Shown: in pieces, positions 7,189-11,228 of the stretch
Layout: every line of letters begins with the position of its first letter
How positions within the stretch are numbered: position 1 is the stretch's first letter
Source of the DNA: Oscillospiraceae bacterium
GTDB taxonomy: Bacteria > Bacillota > Clostridia > Oscillospirales > Ruminococcaceae
Assembly: GCA_900752625.1 (NCBI GenBank)
Contig: CAADWC010000038.1
Coordinates: 1 to 13,020 of the forward strand
Reading direction: 5' to 3'
Length of the DNA stretch: 13,020 nucleotides
Position numbers and translations under genes: made by a program
Notes under the pieces: model-generated
Told to the model about the DNA's origin: nothing
The model's input: the letters and a program-made list of their open reading frames with translations, nothing else
The model's database searches: none

Positions 7189-8622
7189 ATGGTAAGCGAA
7201 AAAACAAAGGTCGGCAGAGCGGCAAGAATACTGACCGCAGTTATTCTTACTGCGGCAATAATTTTCGGAGGGGCGTACAGTCCGTCGGCGGAAGCAACAG
7301 CTTCTGGATTTTATGTAAGCGGAACAACCATAAGAGACGCTAACGGAAATGCGTTTGTTATGAGAGGAGTAAACGTTCCTCATGCTTGGTTTACTTCTCA
7401 GACTTCAACATCTCTTTCGGCGATTGCCGACAGGGGAGCCAACACTGTCAGAGTAGTGGTGTCTGACGGAGAGGAATACACCAAGACTACGGCCACCGAG
7501 CTTCAGAATATTATAAATATGTGCAAATCAAACCAGCTTATATGTGTGCTGGAGATACACGACGCAACGGGAAGCGACAATGTGTCCGATCTGAACAAGG
7601 CGGTCAGTTACTGGCTGGAAATGAAGCAGATACTTAACAGTAACAAGGAATATGTTATTGTAAATATTGCAAACGAATGGTACGGCTCATGGAACGGCGC
7701 TGCGTGGGCTAACGGATATAAGAGCGCGATCAGCAGTTTGAGAAACGGCGGAATAGAAAATATGCTTATGGTTGACTGTGCCGGTTGGGGACAGTATGCC
7801 GATTCGATCAAGGATTACGGCAAAGAGGTGTTTGATTCCGACGAGGACTCAAATACGATATTTTCCATACATATGTACGAATACGCCGGAGGAAGTTCGT
7901 CTTCGGTAAAGGCTAACATCAATAATGCACTGGGAATCGGAGTACCGGTAGTAATCGGAGAATTCGGACATAAGCACACCGGCGGCGATGTTGACGAAGC
8001 TACTGTAATGAGTTACTGCACGCAGAAAAATGTAGGCTATCTCGGATGGTCGTGGAAGGGCAATAGCTCGGACGTTTCATATTTGGACATTTCAAACGAC
8101 TGGGCGGGACAGAGTCTGACCGACTGGGGAAATACTTTGTTTAACGGCGCCAACGGAATTGCTCAGACGTCGGCAACCTGTACCGTTTATACCGGCGGTT
8201 CTTCAGACAGTTCCGGAAGCGGTGGAGATTCTTCTCAGACGGGACAGTATGATTCGGAGGTGCTTTTCTCCGGAACGGCGACTGCTTCAAATTGGGGTCA
8301 GGCGGTTTCGGTTATGACGTCTAAAAACGGAGGAAGCTTTAATCCGGGGATAATCACCTCGGACGGATATTTTTACATAGAATATTCCGGAGGTCCGGTG
8401 GAGCTGATCCTGCAAAGCTGGTCCGGCGGAAGCGAATGGGCTAAGGTAACCGCCAGCGAAACCGGAACGGTAAACGGCAACAGCTATGCCAAATATTCAT
8501 ACGCAAACTGTGTGGCAGCGTTCGGTTCCAGCAATTTCAGCGGACTTCTTGACAATATCCATGCGGGAGCCGCATCGGGCTCGGTTACAGTTTATTCTTT
8601 AGAATACCGTTATCCGCTGTAA
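7189..8622 (+). CDS. Secreted GH5 (subfamily 8-like) endo-beta-1,4-mannanase with C-terminal carbohydrate-binding-like module
   Basis: The 477-residue enzyme should cleave internal beta-1,4-mannosidic bonds in mannan and galactomannan outside the cell. A signal peptide covers about residues 1-38 (Lys/Arg-rich start, hydrophobic core, AEATA before SGFYVSG). The GH5 barrel spans about 40-325: the MRGVN start, the acid/base E163 in NEWYG, and the nucleophile E258 in GEFGH. The string HMYEYAGG and the barrel's overall pattern closely resemble Bacillus GH5_8 mannanases. A Gly/Ser linker (about 337-356) leads to a beta-rich module (357-477, starting LFSGTATASNWGQ) that looks like ruminococcal carbohydrate-binding modules of the CBM37 or CBM79 kind; I cannot assign the family. 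No dockerin and no sortase motif are present, so the enzyme is probably free or held by its module. The start is fixed by AGGAAGGAG five bases upstream. It appears to be a single-gene unit. Confidence 0.92.
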   Translation: MVSEKTKVGRAARILTAVILTAAIIFGGAYSPSAEATASGFYVSGTTIRDANGNAFVMRGVNVPHAWFTSQTSTSLSAIADRGANTVRVVVSDGEEYTKTTATELQNIINMCKSNQLICVLEIHDATGSDNVSDLNKAVSYWLEMKQILNSNKEYVIVNIANEWYGSWNGAAWANGYKSAISSLRNGGIENMLMVDCAGWGQYADSIKDYGKEVFDSDEDSNTIFSIHMYEYAGGSSSSVKANINNALGIGVPVVIGEFGHKHTGGDVDEATVMSYCTQKNVGYLGWSWKGNSSDVSYLDISNDWAGQSLTDWGNTLFNGANGIAQTSATCTVYTGGSSDSSGSGGDSSQTGQYDSEVLFSGTATASNWGQAVSVMTSKNGGSFNPGIITSDGYFYIEYSGGPVELILQSWSGGSEWAKVTASETGTVNGNSYAKYSYANCVAAFGSSNFSGLLDNIHAGAASGSVTVYSLEYRYPL

Positions 8623-8659
8623 AGTATACGGACCTGTTAAGGATACTGACGGCTGATTT

Positions 8660-8674
8660 CGGAGCTATGCTTCG
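8660..8674 (+). other. Small hairpin in the mannanase 3' untranslated region
   Basis: CGGAGC (8660-8665) pairs with GCTTCG (8669-8674) around a TAT loop, including one G-U pair. A second small stem, CGGAA/TTCCG (8692-8696 and 8701-8705, loop AGTG), follows and is trailed by TTTTT at 8713-8717. These may be RNA-stabilising structures or a weak early terminator. The remainder of 8623-8780 holds nothing else I can identify. Confidence 0.35.
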
Positions 8675-8780
8675 GCAAATTCCTTGAAATACGGAAAGTG
8701 TTCCGGAAGTAATTTTTCTTGGTCGGACAACAAAATAACTTGATAGCAGTTTTCTTATTTTACACAACAGATATGGTAAA

Positions 8781-8820
8781 CGGAGATGCCCGAACGTACA
8801 GGCATCTCCGTTTTATTTTT
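8781..8820 (+). terminator. Strong intrinsic terminator between the convergent mannanase and ZIP genes
   Basis: CGGAGATGCC (8781-8790) and GGCATCTCCG (8801-8810) form a perfect 10-bp stem with a 10-base loop, followed on the plus strand by TTTTATTTTT. It ends plus-strand transcription from the mannanase gene 158 bases after its stop. On the minus strand the stem is followed only by TTTACC, so it may also slow or stop ZIP transcription, but less clearly. Confidence 0.9.
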
Positions 8821-8864
8821 TTCTGTTTGAGTGCGGACCGCTTTTTCGCTCAAGTTCATTGATA

Positions 8865-9653
8865 TTATCCAAGAGCTACATCGAGTATCATCATTATTAT
8901 AAATCCGACCATTACGCCTATCGTTCCCAGATGTCCCGCTTCGAGGTGCGCCTCGGGAATAAGCTCTTCTACCACAACATAAAGCATTGCGCCAGCCGCA
9001 AATGCAAGCAGCCATGGCAGAAGCGCTGTTATCTGACCGGCGATAAGTACAGTAAGAACACCGAAAACCGGTTCAACAATACCTGACAGCGAGCCGAAGA
9101 GAAATGATTTCAATCGTCCGGTGCCGCTTTGCCGTATAGGCAGGGCGATCGCTGCGCCTTCAGGAAGATTCTGGATTCCTATGCCTATTGCAAGAGCTGC
9201 CGCCGACGCCATAAGCTCCGGATTGTTTCCGTCTGCCGCAAGAGCGAATGCAAGACCTACTGCCATGCCTTCCGGAATATTGTGAAGGGTAATGGCAAAA
9301 ATAAGAAGTGCGGTTCGTTTAAGACCCTGTTTTACTCCGTCCGAGCGGTCAAGTCCCGGATGAAAATAAGGAAGAAGCTTATCAAGTCCCATCAGAAACA
9401 GTATTCCGGCCGCAAAGCCTCCTGCTGCCGGCACCCAGGCGATAAGGCCCAGCTCCTCTGCCTTATCGATTGACGGAATGAGCAAAGACCAGACCGACGC
9501 CGCTATCATTACTCCTGCTGCAAAGCCAAGAAAAATGCGCTGTATCCTGTCTGAGGATCTGACGTTTTTAAAGAAAAAAACCATAGCTGCTCCAAGCATA
9601 GTCATGGCAAATGTAAAGCCTGTTCCGCCCAGAGCAAGTAAAATTCCGTTCAT
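8865..9653 (-). CDS. ZIP-family (GufA-like) divalent metal transporter
   Basis: A 262-residue inner-membrane protein of about eight helices that should move Zn(II), and perhaps other divalent metals, into the cytoplasm. The two ZIP metal-site helices are clear: H124-N-I-P-E128-G and Q161-N-L-P-E165-G. The QNLPEG form and the VVEELIPEAH segment (227-236) are typical of the bacterial GufA branch rather than the E. coli ZupT form. A charged, His-containing loop lies near 96-112. The start at 9653 is preferred: AAAGGA on the minus strand lies nine bases before it, whereas an upstream in-frame start at 9692 would add 13 polar residues with no ribosome binding site. The gene diverges from the metal-responsive repressor operon, and its leader holds two inverted 17-bp dyads (9680-9696, 9736-9752). 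Metal specificity and direction are inferred from family and context. Confidence 0.92.
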   Translation of the reverse strand: MNGILLALGGTGFTFAMTMLGAAMVFFFKNVRSSDRIQRIFLGFAAGVMIAASVWSLLIPSIDKAEELGLIAWVPAAGGFAAGILFLMGLDKLLPYFHPGLDRSDGVKQGLKRTALLIFAITLHNIPEGMAVGLAFALAADGNNPELMASAAALAIGIGIQNLPEGAAIALPIRQSGTGRLKSFLFGSLSGIVEPVFGVLTVLIAGQITALLPWLLAFAAGAMLYVVVEELIPEAHLEAGHLGTIGVMVGFIIMMILDVALG

Positions 9654-9679
9654 ACACCTTGTTCCTTTCAGATGTGTCA

Positions 9680-9696
9680 AACCTGTGGTCACAGAT
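9680..9696 (+). repeat. Dyad copy 1, AACCTGT-N4-ACAGAT, upstream of the ZIP gene
   Basis: The half-sites CTGTG and CACAG form a dyad, embedded in AACCTGT-GGTC-ACAGAT. The same flanked motif occurs in reverse orientation at 9736-9752, with 13 fixed positions identical and only the four-base spacer differing apart from one shared T. It lies 27 bases upstream of the ZIP start codon. It is probably a regulator binding site, or one arm of an RNA stem with the second copy. Confidence 0.55.
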
Positions 9697-9735
9697 CAAC
9701 CGAAAGACTCTTCGATGCAGAAAAGCTTTTAAGTT

Positions 9736-9752
9736 ATCTGTAAATACAGGTT
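9736..9752 (-). repeat. Dyad copy 2, AACCTGT-N4-ACAGAT, upstream of the ZIP gene
   Basis: On the minus strand this reads AACCTGT-ATTT-ACAGAT. It is centred about 56 bases from copy 1 and inverted relative to it. Between the copies lies the 10-bp palindrome AAAAGCTTTT (9721-9730). I find no good sigma-A promoter for the ZIP gene nearby, so the position of the dyads relative to the transcription start is unknown. Confidence 0.55.
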
Positions 9753-9865
9753 ATTGATATAATGCGCCATTATGAAATGACATATTACACTATATTCCTT
9801 TCAGCCCGTTTTGGTTCAGAGAAGCAAAAGTCACAAAAAATTCACAAAAATATGCTTCCGGGCTA

Positions 9866-9894
9866 TTGACAAAGAGCATATTATGTAGTATCAT
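9866..9894 (+). promoter_or_regulatory. Promoter of the repressor-exporter operon
   Basis: A perfect -35 TTGACA (9866-9871) is followed after exactly 17 bases by TATCAT (9889-9894), five of six matches to the -10 consensus. Transcription would start near 9901, inside the ArsR-type operator. That gives a leader of about 135 bases before the repressor start codon, long enough to hold extra control elements. Confidence 0.8.
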
Positions 9895-9915
9895 ATGAAC
9901 AGATGAACATATGAT
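9890..9915 (+). promoter_or_regulatory. ArsR/SmtB-family operator overlapping the -10 box
   Basis: A perfect 8-bp inverted repeat, ATCATATG (9890-9897) and CATATGAT (9908-9915), encloses AACAGATGAA. The core, with ATGAAC repeated at 9895-9900 and 9903-9908, closely matches the ATGAACA-type imperfect 12-2-12 operators of zinc and cadmium ArsR repressors such as CzrA and SmtB. Because it covers the -10 and start site, apo-repressor would block RNA polymerase, giving autoregulation of the whole operon. Confidence 0.8.
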
Positions 9916-10002
9916 GAATCAAAAAAAATAATGCCGACAGCGAGCGTGACATTTAAAGCGATAAGCAAATGCACAGTAGGAACGGCAACAGCAAAAATTC
10001 AA

Positions 10003-10035
10003 AGGAGGTGGACGCACGGCAAAGCGTGCGGAAGA
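10003..10035 (+). promoter_or_regulatory. Displaced ribosome binding site with intervening hairpin, repressor gene
   Basis: The perfect AGGAGG (10003-10008) lies 27 bases before the ATG at 10036, normally too far to work. Between them CGCACG (10013-10018) and CGTGCG (10025-10030) form a perfect 6-bp stem with a GCAAAG loop. If the stem folds, the unpaired bases left are TGGA and GAAGA, making the effective spacing nine bases, which is ideal. A folded start signal is the most economical reading. Confidence 0.6.
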
Positions 10036-10386
10036 ATGAACGAGCAAAAGGAAGAATTCTTATGTCTGCGTCAGGACGTTGTGGATAAAGTAACGGAAAA
10101 AATGCCGCCGGATGAAATTTTATACGATCTGGCAGAGCTTTTCAAGGCGTTTGGAGACACTACGCGAATACGGATACTTTATGCTCTCTTCGAGTCGGAG
10201 CTGTGCGTAAACGATATGGCGCAGCTGCTGGGTCTTAGCCAGACGGCAGTTTCGCATCAGCTGAGAGTGCTTAAAAACAATAAGCTTGTAAAGTTCAGAA
10301 AGGAAGGAAAGATAGTTTTCTATTCCCTTTCCGACGATCATGTAAGAAAAATTATCGAAATGGGAATGGAGCACGTTGAGGAGTAA
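10036..10386 (+). CDS. ArsR/SmtB-family metal-sensing transcriptional repressor
   Basis: A 116-residue winged-helix repressor that binds DNA as a dimer and releases it when metal binds. The helix-turn-helix covers about residues 57-85 (MAQLLGLSQTAVSHQLRVL), followed by the wing (RKEGKIVFYSL). The alpha5 Zn(II) site of SmtB is fully conserved with identical spacing: D100, H102, H113, E116. C10, D14, C57 and D60 match the spacing of the alpha3N site residues C14, H18, C61 and D64 of SmtB, with Asp replacing His. It thus has potential for two metal sites; zinc sensing is best supported, with cadmium or lead possible. The reading frame is open back to 9931, but the ATG at 10036 starts where family homology does and uses the displaced AGGAGG. 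First gene of an operon with the acetyltransferase 11 bases downstream, HMA protein and ATPase; autoregulated through the operator at 9890-9915. Confidence 0.93.
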   Translation: MNEQKEEFLCLRQDVVDKVTEKMPPDEILYDLAELFKAFGDTTRIRILYALFESELCVNDMAQLLGLSQTAVSHQLRVLKNNKLVKFRKEGKIVFYSLSDDHVRKIIEMGMEHVEE

Positions 10387-10397
10387 AGGGCGATATT

Positions 10398-10847
10398 ATG
10401 AGGATAGTAAAAGCAGAAAGCGGACACATCGGAAAGGCTGTGGAGCTCCGCATGGAAATGCTGAGAGAGGTAAACGGGCTTGATGCTTCAGAACGGTTTT
10501 CTGAGGATTTTATCAGGCTGTCGGAGGAGTATTTTATAAACGGCGATCAGACTACGTTTCTTGCGATCGAAGGAGAAAAAGCCGTAGGCTGTGCCACCGT
10601 ATGCTATATACGTCTTATGCCGACATTCGACCACAGGACGGGAAAGCGTGCACATATTATGAACGTTTACGTAAAGCCGGAATACAGGCGCAGAGGCTTG
10701 GCGGGAAAAATGCTTCAGGAAATAATTTGTGAGGCTAAGCAGAAAGGCGTTACTCAGATAAGTCTGGATGCTACCGATAAAGGCAGACCGCTTTACGAAA
10801 CGCTGGGATTTTTAAGCTCCGCGGAACGTATGGAACTGAATTTATAA
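10398..10847 (+). CDS. GNAT-family N-acetyltransferase
   Basis: A 149-residue cytoplasmic acetyltransferase that should transfer acetyl from acetyl-CoA to an unknown amine. The acetyl-CoA pyrophosphate-binding motif A is clear: VYVKPEYRRRGLAGKML at 90-106, with R97-R98-R99-G100-L101-A102. The C-terminal ISLDATDKGRPLYETLGF (about 120-137) is the usual GNAT end with the conserved Y and GF. The length fits a single GNAT domain. It begins 11 bases after the repressor stop with AAAGGG (10386-10391) as ribosome binding site, so it is translated from the same mRNA. An acetyltransferase inside a metal-export operon is not standard; its substrate and any link to metal stress are unknown. Confidence 0.9.
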   Translation: MRIVKAESGHIGKAVELRMEMLREVNGLDASERFSEDFIRLSEEYFINGDQTTFLAIEGEKAVGCATVCYIRLMPTFDHRTGKRAHIMNVYVKPEYRRRGLAGKMLQEIICEAKQKGVTQISLDATDKGRPLYETLGFLSSAERMELNL

Positions 10848-10861
10848 CGTCGGGCAATTTA

Positions 10862-10898
10862 AGACAGCTTTGCTTGCGCCGTTCCGGCTGTGCTGTCT
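10862..10898 (+). other. Intercistronic hairpin between the acetyltransferase and HMA genes
   Basis: AGACAGC (10862-10868) pairs perfectly with GCTGTCT (10892-10898), and inside it GCCG-TTC-CGGC (10878-10888) makes a second short stem. No T-run follows, so it is not a standard terminator. It may be a processing or stability element that adjusts the amounts of the upstream and downstream parts of the operon. The 104-base gap it fills is the largest inside the operon. Confidence 0.45.
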
Positions 10899-10951
10899 AT
10901 TGCATAGCATACTTGTTATTCTAACGATTTATGAAAGGATTTGATAATATT

Positions 10952-11173
10952 ATGAAAAAGGTGTTTAAGCTTGAGGATCTGGATTGTGCAAACTGCGCTC
11001 AGAAAATGGAGGACGCAGTTAAAAAGCTGGACGGTGTAGAGGACTGCACGGTCAGCTTTATGTCGCAGAAAATGACTCTGACAGCCGACGACGACAGGTT
11101 TGACGAGATCGTAAAAAAAGCGGTAAAGCTGTGCAGAAAAATCGAGCCGGACTGTGTGATCGTAGTAAAATAA
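10952..11173 (+). CDS. Free-standing heavy-metal-associated (HMA) domain protein
   Basis: A 73-residue cytoplasmic metal-binding protein with the ferredoxin-like HMA fold. The metal site is D11-C12-A-N-C15 in the first loop, the DCAxC form typical of zinc/cadmium/lead HMA domains rather than the copper GMTCxxC form. The fold continues with KKLDGVEDCTVSF and ends in a second Cys-containing stretch (C61 and C68 region). It probably captures metal and delivers it to the ATPase encoded next, which lacks its own N-terminal HMA domain; in many relatives the two are fused. The ATG at 10952 is preferred because AAAGGA (10934-10939) lies upstream at 12 bases and the protein then begins MKKVFKLEDLDC as in family members. 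An in-frame ATG at 10931 has no ribosome binding site. Confidence 0.88.
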   Translation: MKKVFKLEDLDCANCAQKMEDAVKKLDGVEDCTVSFMSQKMTLTADDDRFDEIVKKAVKLCRKIEPDCVIVVK

Positions 11174-11228
11174 CGGTTGGCTTGTAAAATCAAAAACGGA
11201 AAGGAGGATATGCTCATAAGGCGGATAT

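Noticed and set aside
8257..8622. Dockerin or sortase/S-layer anchor at the mannanase C-terminus
   Set aside because: There is no calcium-loop repeat, LPxTG motif or SLH repeat; the protein ends directly after the beta-rich module.
8833..8846. GCGGACCGC followed by TTTTT as another terminator
   Set aside because: The stem would have only three pairs around a three-base loop; the 10-bp stem at 8781-8810 is far better.
9129..9732. Two plus-strand frames (9129-9473 and 9478-9732) opposite the ZIP gene
   Set aside because: The ZIP reading on the minus strand carries clear family motifs; the plus-strand products are basic and Cys/Arg-rich shadow translations.
9654..9780. A known metal riboswitch (NiCo or yybP-ykoY type) in the ZIP leader
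   Set aside because: I could not find the conserved cores of these classes; only the inverted dyads and short palindromes are visible.
9931..10035. N-terminal extension of the ArsR repressor from the ATG at 9931
   Set aside because: No ribosome binding site precedes it, the 35 extra residues do not resemble the family, and the region carries a perfect AGGAGG and a hairpin instead.
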